A stretch of DNA of 64,000 bases, taken from the NCBI GenBank assembly GCA_963920665.1, contig OY987266.1, positions 26,400,248-26,464,247 of the forward strand, given 5' to 3'. Below the pieces are notes generated by a model that saw nothing but the letters and a program-made list of their open reading frames with translations, had not been told where the DNA came from and made no database searches. Positions within the stretch are counted from its first letter, which is position 1, and each line of letters starts with the position of its first letter. The DNA is from Straminergon stramineum. Lineage: Eukaryota; Streptophyta; Bryopsida; Hypnales; Calliergonaceae. Of the stretch, positions 25,196 through 35,864 are shown in pieces. Position numbers and translations under genes: made by a program.

Positions 25196-25982
25196 TGGGA
25201 TGTGAGGAGGCCCGCCAACATGACACGTGCATGAACAATAATGCAAACAAGAACATACCGCAGTGCTACAGCGTGGAAGAGTGCTGGACCAACAATACAG
25301 TGTCTAAATCCATTAAGTCAACACTGCACAACTCCTTTGCCGAGCCACATTTCTTGTGAAACGGTGGCGATGCTCTAAGGTACAGCTTGTCTTCTGCAAT
25401 TTGTAAAGCAGGGATTCACGGGATTTGATTGTTAGTTTCCTGCAGTATAAATATAGAATGGAAAGCGTTGAATCTTGATAACAGGGTCACAGAAAAAGCC
25501 ACCTGACTGAACTGAGTTGAATTTTTCTCTTACTGTTGCATCAGGATTGAGAATTTGAGCACAAAATAATGTTTTGACTCCAAGGTCTGAAGTACTGTAC
25601 GCAGAGCTGCACCACATTTGCATTTCTACAGTCATGAAGGCAGTGTAACATCAACTTCATACACAAATCTTGACTGTTGCGTAGAAATCTGCAACTAAAC
25701 TTCTCTAGTTACATAATATTGGTCTCAACCATTCAGTTAACACCAAAACAGCAAACATTCAAGCAGTTGCTCATTGCATATGAACTTGACCTATCACTAC
25801 CATCACTTCTTATCATTCTTAGTATGCACAATATTGTGATTTAAATATTGGATATGGTTTTATACAATTTGGAGTAGAAAAAAATTAATTTCACACTTGA
25901 TTCCATACAATTTGTTTTATTTTGAACAAGAAATCATCCAAAATTGTACTCCGTATCTCATTATAGTTAGAATACAAATTCT
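25196..25982. other. Unassigned spacer
   Basis: No gene is seen. A GTGGCGATGCTC terminus followed by TAA at 25364-25378 is inverted relative to TAA then GAGCATCGCCAC at 16846-16860. The two might be the ends of one PIF/Harbinger-like insertion, or of two separate ones. Confidence 0.3.
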
Positions 25983-26693
25983 TTAACCCCTAAATGCCCC
26001 AAGGGACTAGAAGTGTCCTCACACAATTTCAAGTCCAATTCAAAGTGTTGTAACTTTTGCATCCAATGTTAGAATTCAATAAAACTGGTTGGAAATTTTT
26101 TTCTCTCTCTTCTAATTTTTGTGGTAAACTTTTCAGATCAATCCAAGATGAAATGATTTTTTAGAAGCCAATCGAAGTTCACAGGTTAAATTTGAGTTCA
26201 CCAAATTGCACTTGATGACTCCAACTTCAAGGACTTGTATCTCCTTCATCTAAAGTTCGTTTTCAATCAAATTTGTTGAATTATGTTCCAACAAATCATA
26301 AGTCTAGTTATTGTGATAAAAATTTCATGTCAATCCAACTTGTTTTGAATGTTTGGGAGCAATTTGAAGTTCAAAATCCCAACATTTTCAAATTACAATG
26401 AACTTCGGTTGTTTGTTTCTTCATACAATCTTGGTTTTCAATAATATTTCTGAGAAAAAGTTGTGCATACTATTCTAATTTGTGTGGCTAAAATTTTATA
26501 GCAATCAAAGAAGTTATGAGTGATTGAGAAACATTTTAGTAGAAGGAAGTTTAGTCTTAGATGTTTTTTTTACAACTTTTCTTGCTATATTTTGACATTT
26601 CAAAGCCATTTTGCAGACACAAGGAGTCGATTGAATGATATTTTCTTTCACCGTTGTGTTTGTATGTTGGGTCTGAAGCACTTTCTAGTTTAA
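25983..26693. mobile_element. TTAA-flanked inverted-repeat element family, copy 1 (left part)
   Basis: The copy begins TTAA then CCCCTAAATGCCCCAAGG at 25987. It is similar over about 700 bp to the left part of 31277-32243 and, inverted, to 32248-33169; shared words include AACTTTTGCATCC, TTGTATCTCCTTCAT and GAATGTTTGGGAGCAATT. It breaks at the TTAA at 26690-26693, where a second terminus begins. It has no open frame of useful length. Confidence 0.65.
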
Positions 26694-27479
26694 CCCTAAA
26701 ATGCCCCAAGGCATGTTTTGAGTTTTTTGGTATTTGCTCTCAATTGAAGAAAATACCAACATTTTGATAAGTTGTATCACTTTTTTTTAATTGTAAGTGT
26801 AGAAATTTATCCTAAACATGGTAGAGATCTCATAGGAAAAGAAAACACACAATATCACTTATAGAGTGAAAGATTATAATGTTTGACCATGAGGGTGTTA
26901 AAACTACAAAAGTGATGTGAAGCCTTTCAATCCTCTTTTCACAAGTCAAATCTGAAAAGTTGGTGACCAAAAAAATATGAGGTTAGAGAGCCTAACATGC
27001 TCAACCCCAATCAATTTATGGCTTCTCAAAATCTACTCTACAATTTGTTTAAATGAATTTTGAATGTGATTATTTCTCCAAGATCTAGTGTATTTGAGGC
27101 TCATTTCCAAGAGCCCTCAACACTACGGAAAGTCAAGATTGCAATGGGTACCCTTGCACGAAATCTTGAATAGAAAAATCACTATCATTCATTTTCAAAA
27201 TCGGATTTTTGATGCTAAAACTAGACTTCAAAAAATTAAAAACATTCATTTTTTTGTGATTTTTTAAGGGTTGCCCCCCTCGAGTTGCTTTTTGGACTTA
27301 AGATAGCATAACTTACGCTCCCATGCATTGATTGAAGTAAAAATTATATTCCACCAAAGCTAATCTGATTTCCCATCTTGGAAAATAGTTTCAAAAAATT
27401 AAGTCAAAAATTGAGATCATATAAGCCTATCCAAAATCCAAAGAGTCCCTTGTTGGGACTTTGGGACTTTAGGGGTTAA
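26690..27479. mobile_element. TTAA-flanked element inserted into copy 1
   Basis: TTAA (26690-26693) is followed by CCCTAAAATGCCCCAAGG. The right end is CTTTAGGGG then TTAA (27476-27479). The two related copies at 31.9 kb and 32.5 kb have an uninterrupted TTAA-containing sequence (TAGTTTAAAG and CTAATTAAAAC) at the matching point. They therefore act as empty sites and support insertion at TTAA. About 780 bp, non-coding. Confidence 0.6.
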
Positions 27480-27837
27480 CTTTTTTTTTAATGAGATGAA
27501 GATATTGCATGATATCCATTTTCATTTCCTTTGTGATCAAGCCAACAACATTTTTGCCTTTCATTATATTTCACCTCTAAAATGTAGGTTCATATATTAA
27601 CTAAGGAACTCCAACATCAGAAATTTGCAAGTTGTCTCAATACCCTTGACAATTTGCCTTCATCTAGGCTTTGACCCTTCAACAACTTGATGCATGGAAA
27701 GATTTTTTTTTTCTCTATTTCCTACATGAATTTATTGACATTTAAAGATGTAGTTGAAGGAGGTGCGTTACTACAAGCTTAGGCAATTTAGTTAGATGAG
27801 TCACCTAGCATCTAGATGTGAAGAAGAATGGTAATCC

Positions 27838-29045
27838 ATAGGGCAAGTCATGACTTTAGAGAATATTAAATCTCTCCTTCAGGTATCTAACACAATATAC
27901 ATATTTTATATTACAACACAATATATAATATTATATATAAAACTTGCTTTCATTCCTATCTTGTATTATGAACAATATTACCAACATCATGCTTTGTAGT
28001 GTACCATTTAGATTCAAGTGACCTACCCTCCGTAAACCCTCCTACTTTGCACTCAATATAATATTAGAAATTTTTTTGCTAGTGCCATTTTGTTCATTGT
28101 TGTTCCTTGCAAAATGGGTCTAAGGCACCATCAATATATTGCATGCCAATTAATTGCCTCTTTTAGTCTCATATGAAGTTTTTGCCTTTTGAGATACGTT
28201 TTAGTGCTATAGATGGGTGCATATTTCCTCGCTCACCATCACACTATATCTCCCTTAATTGTGACTAAAAGAATGTTGAAACTACGTTACATCCAACATA
28301 GTTGTATTTAATTTAACAAAAAACATCAGCTGGAATAATGGAGATTTCTTCTAGTGCTTTTTCCACACTAAGATAGGAAGTTTGAAATTTGCTCAAGCTC
28401 TAAAACCACCCACCTCCGCAATTGTACACTGTTTGTACATGTTACTTTTTCATCTTTACAAGAATGTACCAATAGTGTACATTTGGAGAAGGTGGGAAAC
28501 TTTAGAGCCCTATGCCATATCAACTTCAAAAACTCATAACAAAATCCACAAAGCTTCAAAAAATATGAAATGACTTGGGTTAGATGCCAATTCCACTTGC
28601 TTTTCAAGGAAAATTTACTAAAAAATATTTCAAGAAGTTTCACCTCCCCCATATTTAGTTTAAGCTCTTAGATGGTTGCTTTATGAACCTCATACCTTAC
28701 ACCTACTTATGATAACCATTGCGCTTGAAATGACTATTAGAAGCATCCTTGAATCATAATGAACACTGCGTCGAAAGTCATGATCACCACCCCTAAATTG
28801 CTCTGCTTGAATTCCAGTTTGGCCCTTCAACTCTAGAACTTGGCCTTCATTGTGCACCCCAACATCCAACCCACCATGCCTGTCTTATTGGGATCCTATT
28901 ACATAATTAAAATAAACAAGAGAATTCTTTGGAATTTAGGTGCATTTGGAGAATGCCCAAGCCCTTGACATTTGTGTCTTTGGTATATTATCTGGTGAAA
29001 CTTGGCTCCCACATGGTATTGGCTTGTACATGGTGGGGAAATAGA
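27838..29045. repeat. Dispersed 1.2-kb repeat, copy A
   Basis: The copy is collinear with 51285-52425. Matches include CTAACACAATAT, TTGCTTTCATTC, GATTCAAGTGACCT, GCCAATTAATTG, AGAATTCTTTGGAAT / AAAATTCTTTGGAAT and ATGGTGGGGAA. Relative to copy B it has an extra segment of about 430 bp (about 28262-28690), whose inner part ends in GATTTCTTCTAGTG, like a CACTA-type terminus. It has no coding frame and is probably an old transposon or LTR-derived repeat. Confidence 0.6.
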
Positions 29046-29546
29046 GTTCATCAGGTTTTCATAATTTTTCAGATTTTTTTATCTCAAAAAATAATTACTA
29101 TGAATTTTTAAGTTGAAGATTCTGTTCTACCCATATTGGTCATACTGAACTACCTATTTTCGACCAAGGGTTGGTTGCAAAATCCAATAAGGTCTGGGTC
29201 CAAATTTGAGAGTCTTGTAGTCAATCATAATGCACCACAATTGTTGGTGAACTGTGACAACATTTATTGTTGCTAATCACCTGCTAATTGAAATTACTCC
29301 ACCCTATGTTGTCATATAGGGTCTATGATTAGTAAGGGGTTGGCTCCCTTAGAGCAAAATTTTGTCCAAAAGAATAACATTGAGTGGATATGTCCTAGGA
29401 TCGACTTATACAACTAACTTTTCCAACATTTTCACTTTCTTTATGTTTACTTATCCTTGGATTCAGCCAAGTGGCTTACTACTTTCCAAATCCATTGGGC
29501 TTCAAAAATTTTAATTCTTTTTCACTGCAAGTGACTTCAAGGTACA
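29046..29546. other. Unassigned AT-rich spacer
   Basis: I see no supported gene, RNA or repeat structure here. Confidence 0.4.
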
Positions 29547-29967
29547 GTAAGGTAGGAACACCTAAAATGGACACTTGTTTGAGATGATGTGATTGTGAGG
29601 GTCTCTATTAATAAAAAATTGTTTGCAGGGTAGGAAATGGTTCAGGAAACCAACAAAATTAGTTTCGTATTTTTCCAAGCTTGTATGAATATTCTAAGAA
29701 TTTTTGAAGACAACTTCGTAGATGTACCTATTGTGGACACTAGACTAACACCAAAGTGGGCACGGAAACACCCAAAAGGGACACACTCTAAATTTGAATT
29801 AAGTGCGGATGATTGGCTACTTCTTGAAAAAGTGACAACTTCTTGGAACCCCACATGTCCACTTTAGAACCCCACTTGTCTACTTTGGGTCCACAAACCC
29901 TTGGATTTAGGTTCTTTTATAGGTGTCCATAAACGACTCCTGTCCGTTTTAGGTGTTCCTACCTTAC
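29547..29967. mobile_element. 421-bp non-autonomous element with pogo-like ends
   Basis: Inverted ends of about 27 bp are GTAAGGTAGGAACACCTAAA at 29547 and its complement ending at 29967, with one mismatch in the compared core. The left end is preceded by TACA, giving a TA-CAGTAAGG reading typical of the pogo superfamily. The core AGG-ACACCTAAAA resembles the candidate ends at 16868 and 23517. The interior contains further ACACCCAAAA-type words and a short tandem GAACCCCAC repeat. It lies about 370 bp upstream of the oxygenase gene, so it may contribute to its promoter. Confidence 0.65.
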
Positions 29968-30104
29968 CAGCTGATGATGTCCACTGGTGTGTGCAGTTGT
30001 CGTCGTGGTACTTGTGCTGCTTTGACTCACATTCATTGCGAGTTTTTTGTGGTGGAAGTGTTCTTTCGGCTCCCATTCAAGGTCTGCCGGGCCTGTTAGA
30101 TTCG

Positions 30105-30190
30105 AAGTCGTATGCCACTGCAATGAAATTCCATTTCATTTGTGTAAAAAAGAAAAAAGAAGTACAACAAAAGAAGTCGTATGCCACTGA
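30105..30190 (+). repeat. Direct repeat upstream of the oxygenase gene
   Basis: AAGTCGTATGCCACTG occurs at about 30105-30120 and again at about 30175-30190. The spacer is A-rich (AAAAAAGAAAAAAGAAG). It lies in the presumed 5' leader or promoter and might be a target duplication around a small A-rich insertion. Confidence 0.5.
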
Positions 30191-30338
30191 GTGCCTGTGG
30201 TGCCGACAAATTCCGTACTTCAGCGCTTACAGATTGCAGGCTGCTGGAGATTTGTGGTTGGAGTTTTGTGAGTGTACACGGGCAGAGCGTGCAAGAGAAA
30301 GTGCGAGCTGGGAGGTGTTTTGGGTTGTGGCAGTGGCG

Positions 30339-33300
30339 ATGCTGTCTTCATTGTGCTTGCTGAGGTGCATTCCCACAAGCCCCTTGAATACCAAGCTTTC
30401 AAACCTCGGTCTAGTCGCCTCGCTCTCGCACCGCCCCTCGAAGAAATTTTCCTCTTTCGCCCCTTCGATTCGACGTCCCCGTGGGTCTGTTTCCATGAGC
30501 TTACAAATGGAGCAAGCTCGGTCTTCGCCGGCGGTGGACCTCGACCCCCTAACTGTGCTGGAAATTGGCATCCCCGCAGAGTCCCTGGCTGGATTTGAGT
30601 CAGATTACAATCGCGTGGCGGCTTCGTGGCCATCGGATTTATCCACCACCTTGGACGATCACAAGCTGGAGGATTATTTGAGCTCGGCTCACGCTTTGGT
30701 GCGGCGCTGGTTGCCTGAGAAGCTGGTCTCCCGTCTGGAGCATTACATTCATGATCCTAATCAGCCGCCGGCAATCGTGATCCGCGGCTTTCCAATTGAC
30801 CGGGACTTGCCGCCCCGCAGCCGGAGGCAGCAAGCTACAAGGTCGGGAAGTACCTAAGCGAGACGTGGCTGCTTGGCATTGCGAGAATCGTGGGTCAGGT
30901 GTTCACGTACGAGTATCTCATAGGGAATGCGCAAGGACCGAGTGTGCTTGTGCGACAGATTTATACGACTGTGGACAAAGTGAATAATGTGAGTCTCGAT
31001 TTCCCGTGTCTCCAACTTGTTGCAAAACTGGTAGGAATTAGTCGTGCAATGTGAAGTCTCCATTTACCATACAGTCAGGAAGGAGGGTTTTCAATCACCA
31101 TATAAGTGAACTTTCAATCTTTCCTTGCAACAATCTAAAATTTGTACTTTTATTTGTGTCAAGCTAAAAATCAATTGTAAGAAATCAAACGTCCATACAT
31201 TAAGCTTTTGGGCTCTTTGCAGAACTCAAAGTTCAACTGTATGGTCAATGCAGCCTGTAATGTATTGAATGGTTAACCCCTCACCGCCCAAGGGGACCAA
31301 AAGTGTCCTTAGGTGAAATTCAAAGTGTAGTAACTTTTGCATCCGATGTCCGAATTCAATCAAACTTGTTGGAAAATTTGCGCTCTCTCTTCTAGTTTGT
31401 GTGGTAAAGTTTTCAGATCAATTCAAGATATAATGAATTTTTGGAAGTCAATCGAAGTTCATAAGTTCAATTTGAGTTCACCAAACTACATTTGATGGCT
31501 GTAACTTCGGGGGCTTGTATCTCCTTCATGTGAAGTTCGTTTTCAAGAAAATTTGTTGGGTTGAGTTCTCCTTGAAGTCTAGTTGTTATGATAGAATTTT
31601 GATGTCAATCCAGGTTGTTTTGAATGTTTGGGAGCAATTCGAAGTTTAAAATCCTGACATTTTTGAATTACAATCAACTTTGGCGGCTTGTTTCTTCTTC
31701 ATACAATGTTTGTTTTGAATAATTTCTTATGGAAAAGTTGCGCATATTATTCTAGTTTGTGTGTACAAAATTCCATATGAATCCAAGAAGTTAAGAGTGA
31801 CTAAGAAGCATTTTAGTAGGAGGAGGTTTAGTTTTTGATGGGTTTTTTTGCAACTTTTCTTGCTATTTTTTTACATTTCAAAGCCATTTTGCAAACACAA
31901 TGAGTCAATTGAATGATATTTTTTTTCATCAATGCGTTTTTATGTTGATTTCGAATCACTTTATAGTTTAAAGTTTCTTCATTTGAGTAGATTTAGAAAC
32001 CGAATTTTTAATTTTACCTCCAAATGTAATTTTAGGAAAATTTCAGCATCCTTTTTCAACACTAAAACATTATAATCTTTTTATCTATGTGGTCAAATGA
32101 CACCAAATTTGATGCACGTCATCTACAACAAGTGCACTACAAGATTGTATGGTTGAGATCTCTATAACTCAGTGAAAATTATATCTATACTACTTCAAAA
32201 GAAATGTTGTTTTGAACCTGTTCAGACCTTGGGCGGTGAGGCATTAACCTCTAAATGCACATGGTCTTTTTGGGTTTTAAAACATCATTGCTTTTGAAGT
32301 GTTATGGATTTAAATGTCACAACAATATAAAAATCTCAAATATACAATCTTGTAGTATATGTGCTGTTAGTAGATGACATGAATCAAATTTGTAGTCATT
32401 TGGCCTTGTAGATTGCAAGGTTATAATGTTTTCAGGTTTGAAAAAGGATGTTGAAATTTTCCTAGAAACACATTTGGAGGTAAAATTCGATTACTAAATC
32501 TACTCAAATGAGAAAAGTTTTAATTAGAAAGTGCTTCAAAACCAACATACAAATTCAATGGTGAAAGAAAATATCATTCAATTGACTCATTGTGTCTGCA
32601 AAATGGCTTTGAAATGGCAAAAAATGTTGCAAGAAACACATCTAAGGTTGAACCTCCTACAAGAATGCTTCTCAGTCACTCATGACTTCTTGTATTGATA
32701 TGAATTTTTAACCACATCTTAAATAGATTGGTACTTGCAACTTTTCCCCCCAAAATTAGTGGAAATGGACACTACATGAAGAAGAAACAAGTTGCCAAAG
32801 TTCATTGTAATCCGAAAATGTCTTGATTTTGAACTTTGAATTGCTCCCAAACATTCAAAACAACTTGGATTGACATCAAAATTCTACCATAACAACTAGA
32901 CTTCAAGGGGAACTCAACCCAACAAATTTTCTTGAAAACAAACTTCACATGAAGGAGATACAAGCCCCCAAAGTTGCAACCATCAAATGCAGTTTGGTGA
33001 ACTCAAATTGAGCCATTGAATTTTGAATGACTTCCAAAAAAAACAGGACATCTTGGAATGATCTGAAAATTTTAGCACACAAACTAGAAGAGTGGGTGCA
33101 AAATTTTCCCAACAAGTTTTATTATATCCACACATTGGATGCAAAAGTTACAGCCTGGGCTGCGTAGGGTTAATGAAACCTCCACCTTAGTTTGCTGATT
33201 GGACAACTGTGCTAATATAAGTTCTTTGGAGGGTTTTACGGTTTGAATAATCCTTTTTCGTAGTGAGGGGGCAGTACCTTCTTCAGGTCTCGTATGTGCC

Positions 33301-35388
33301 TCACTTTCTTCGGGAAAGACCTTCTCGTAAAGAGGTGATTGTTAGCATCTTAATTTAGGTCATCTCTGGGTTCCAGTTTCATTTGGGGGCTTCACATGGT
33401 TCATCAAGTATCTGGCTCAAATGAGGAGTTGTATAAACTGAAACGGCTTTTATAAGCAAGTGCAGAACATTGAAGATTGACAGGGTTTGGGAATTTGTGG
33501 TACCTTAACCCTTGAACGTCAGGTTGGTGACAGTGGAAATCATCCCTTTTGAAACCATGTGACATCATCTATTTTATAAAAATAAAAAATACTCATTGGG
33601 AGTCAAACTATTGTAGAAGATCTCCCCTTTCCACCCCTAATTCCAAAGATGAATAGTTGCACTTCTGTCCTACAGAGGAGAATTTTTTGTCTTTCATTGG
33701 ACAAAGAACATCCACCTCGTCATTTAGGGGTTAATCCCTAATTACTTGAGCCTTTCCAAGTGTGCTCTCCTATGAAAAAAGAAAATGGGCCTATAGTTAT
33801 CTCCCAATGAAGCAAGTTTGATTTTTTGTTTTTGTTTTTTCAAAATCTAACTATATAGATGTTTAAAAAGCTTGCTTATAAGTGTGCATACTAGTTTTGA
33901 GTGTGAAATTGCATAGGAGTTGTGAGATTATAACAAGAGAAATGTATGTATCTTATTTTTAGTATGCTATTCTTTCCCACAATGTTTGGGAAATTTGCAT
34001 TTAAGAGTTTGGGAGATTGGAGGTGACATGAACAACTAAAAAATGTGCTAGCACACTAAAATACACTTTCAAAAACCTCATATAAAGTCAACAAAAGAGA
34101 TATCAAACTCATTACATAATCCACCTTGCAATTGTTGAAATGCAATTTTTTTTCATAAGTAGAAATCACAAAAAACTCCATATTAGTACTTGCATGTTTA
34201 AATGTTCAAACGATGACAATCATGAAAACTTTACTCTTTCCAATGGGACTATTTTCAAAGCTAATGGATGAATACAATTTTTTAGATCTCAAATGAAGTG
34301 AAATTGGCAAAATTTTGCTCAAATTTCAGAAATGAAGTAAAGTTAGCGAGCTTTACTCTTCCACTAATAGTACATATAGAGGAAGAGTTACAAATTTTAA
34401 ACCCTGTTTTCTCGTTTGTTATCCTGGGCTAGTCTGGTATCGTCAATTCTCACAAAGCAGCTATAAATCCTATAACAGATTGAGACGTTAAGGGGTTAAG
34501 CATTCTTGAGAAATTTTTGGTTTTTGGTTTTCGGAGTTTGGTTTTCTTGAGAGACTACTTGAAGCCTTCAACATCCAATAAGCTACTGAAATGTGAATTT
34601 CGTTAAATCGGTGGTGTTTCAGTTCTTTGGCACATTTCAATACGCACTTTCTGAAACAGAAGTCCATACCTGTCCTAGACTTACTTTAGACCTTCACTTA
34701 CACATGTGTCATAATTTTGTTGACGCCAGAATCGCGCCAATTTAACGAAATTGCTGTTCTGATCTAAGTGACCCTTTCCAAATCTCCAATTGGGCCCTTG
34801 CAGGTAAGCCCAGAAGGCAGCAGCAAGCTCCTCGACTTCCACGTGGACTTCTTCCACGCGAGGTCCCAGATCTTCTGCAACGTGCTCGTCTTCCTCGGCA
34901 TCCGCGGCGCCCCAAACCAGGCCGGCAAGACTCTCCTCTGCGACAACCGTCTTCTCTGCCAACACCTGTCGCCGTCCGACATCCACCTCCTCCGCACCGA
35001 GAAAATCACATGGAAATTCCCCCAGACGCAATTCTCACGGCACGTGATCGAAGGCTCCGAATCTCACCCCCAGATCAACCTCTTCGTGGAGAACCTCGAT
35101 GGTTTGACGAGCTTTGACGACCACGTGCATGGAAGCGACGAAGTGAAAGCTGCTTACAAGCGACCGAAAGAGTTGGCAGCAAGTTTGGCGGAGGGTGTGT
35201 GGCTGGGAACTGGGGATGTGTTGTTGCTGAATCAAAAGAGAGCCTCGCATGGGAGGGCTCCGTATGAGGCGAAGTATGATGGGAAGGACAGGTGGTTGCA
35301 AAGGACGTATGTCAATAGTGGAGGGATCTGGGAAGCGGGGATACTGAAGTGGCCGAGGCGGGTGGTGAAGAATTTGGAGCAGGAGTAG
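30339..35388 (+). CDS. Clavaminate synthase / asparagine oxygenase-like Fe(II)/2-oxoglutarate dioxygenase, with apparent frameshift
   Basis: Exon 1 (30339-30988) and exon 2 (34804-35388) join at GT-AG in phase 0 across a 3.8-kb intron. A Ser/Arg-rich, acid-poor N-terminus of about 50 residues looks like a plastid transit peptide. The body matches the TauD/AsnO-type cupin dioxygenases: RGFPID near the end of the N-terminal domain, the iron-binding pair His (34840-34842) and Asp (34846-34848) in LDFHVDFFH, the distal His in RASHGRAPYE, and a C-terminal Arg in the LQRTYV block for 2-oxoglutarate. Family members hydroxylate free amino acids or similar substrates; the substrate here is unknown. 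At the CCCC run 30813-30816 the frame shifts. Upstream coding is in one frame, while the well-conserved-looking continuation (YKVGKYLSETWLLG) needs one more base. So this is a recent one-base deletion or an assembly error. With the shift bridged, the length would be about 411 residues. A bacterial origin by transfer is possible. Confidence 0.8.
31273..32247. mobile_element. TTAA-flanked inverted-repeat element, copy 2 (intact ends)
   Basis: TTAA (31273-31276) is followed by CCCCTCACCGCCCAAGG. The right end is CCTTGGGCGGTGAGGCA then TTAA (32244-32247). The terminal repeats match over 17 bases with one or two mismatches. The 967-bp interior is non-coding. TTAA duplication with C-rich ends is the hallmark of piggyBac-type insertion. 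Confidence 0.7.
32244..33173. mobile_element. TTAA-flanked inverted-repeat element, copy 3, abutting copy 2
   Basis: The copy starts at the same TTAA (32244-32247) that ends copy 2, followed by CCTCTAAATGCACATGG. It ends GGCTGCGTAGGG then TTAA (33170-33173). Its sequence is largely the reverse complement of the copy 2 interior (for example, the copy 2 segment TTGTATCTCCTTCATGTGAA appears inverted near 32940-32960). The two copies form a 1.9-kb near-palindromic pair in the intron. Confidence 0.65.
33505..33734. mobile_element. Short TTAA-flanked MITE of the same family
   Basis: TTAA then CCCTTGAACGTCAGG at the left. At the right CCTCGTCATTTAGGGG then TTAA. The interior is 222 bp and non-coding. 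The ends match the CCCCTAAATG-type termini of the longer copies, so it is probably an internally deleted derivative. Confidence 0.6.
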
Positions 35389-35615
35389 ACATCAATTTCG
35401 TTAATGAAACTGGCGCAATTTCATTGAAATGGCATGGCATGATGAGCCCTGAGAAAGGAAGTAAATGAATGAATCAGGGATTTGGAGGAGATGGGATGGA
35501 AATCCTAGCGGCGCTTAATGTTGTGGATGAAATGGAATTAGTTTATATACTAATTTTCATTTTTATCCGCAGAGCAATTGGGTATTGTGATGAAAATGTC
35601 AAATGGCGCATGAAG
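35389..35615 (+). other. 3' UTR / downstream flank of the oxygenase gene
   Basis: The segment between the oxygenase stop codon and the copia insertion is 227 bp long and has no coding frame. The retrotransposon may have landed in the 3' UTR or just beyond the poly(A) site. Confidence 0.5.
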
Positions 35616-35795
35616 TGTAGAAATATGCTGTGATCTTACAGCAGTTCTAGACGAAGGAGTGTTGATACACTTCAGAAAGATAGGAAAGCAAGAATTAGCA
35701 CCCAGCTTATATACAGATGAGGTTTAACCTAAATTAGACTAATCGATATGGGACTGTAGGCAGAGATGAAACCCTAAGTTCGTTTGTTGTCAACA
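35616..35795 (-). repeat. 3' LTR of the copia element
   Basis: On the element strand it begins TGTTGACAACA and ends TTTCTACA (TG...CA ends). It carries a TATA-like GTATATAAGC (35705-35714 on the plus strand). It is preceded by the polypurine tract and followed by the TGAAG target duplication. Confidence 0.96.
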
Positions 35796-35807
35796 CCCCC
35801 CCTCAAG
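35796..35807 (-). promoter_or_regulatory. Polypurine tract
   Basis: On the minus strand CTTGAGGGGGGG sits directly against the 3' LTR. This is the position and composition expected for the plus-strand DNA primer. Confidence 0.9.
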
Positions 35808-35864
35808 CGAAGTTGGGTTTTGAACGTTTGCTAATCTGTACACGGGAACTGCAGTGTTCGAGTG

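Larger units (their letters stand above)
30989..34803 (+). other. 3.8-kb intron filled with transposable elements
   Basis: The donor is AAT-GTGAGT and the acceptor is TTGCAG before GTAAGCCC. Almost the whole intron can be assigned to TTAA-flanked elements (31273-33173 and 33505-33734) plus AT-rich filler. A further GGGGTTAA terminus lies at 34492-34499. Other plant introns in this window are 70-1000 bp, so repeat insertion explains the length. Confidence 0.75.

Noticed and set aside
29901..30338. N-terminal extension of the oxygenase frame upstream of 30339
   Set aside because: The upstream part overlaps the terminal repeat of the 421-bp element and A-rich direct repeats. The ATG at 30339 begins a transit-like sequence and is a better start.
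30220..30633. Long minus-strand frames opposite oxygenase exon 1
   Set aside because: They are antisense shadows of GC-richer coding DNA, without motifs.
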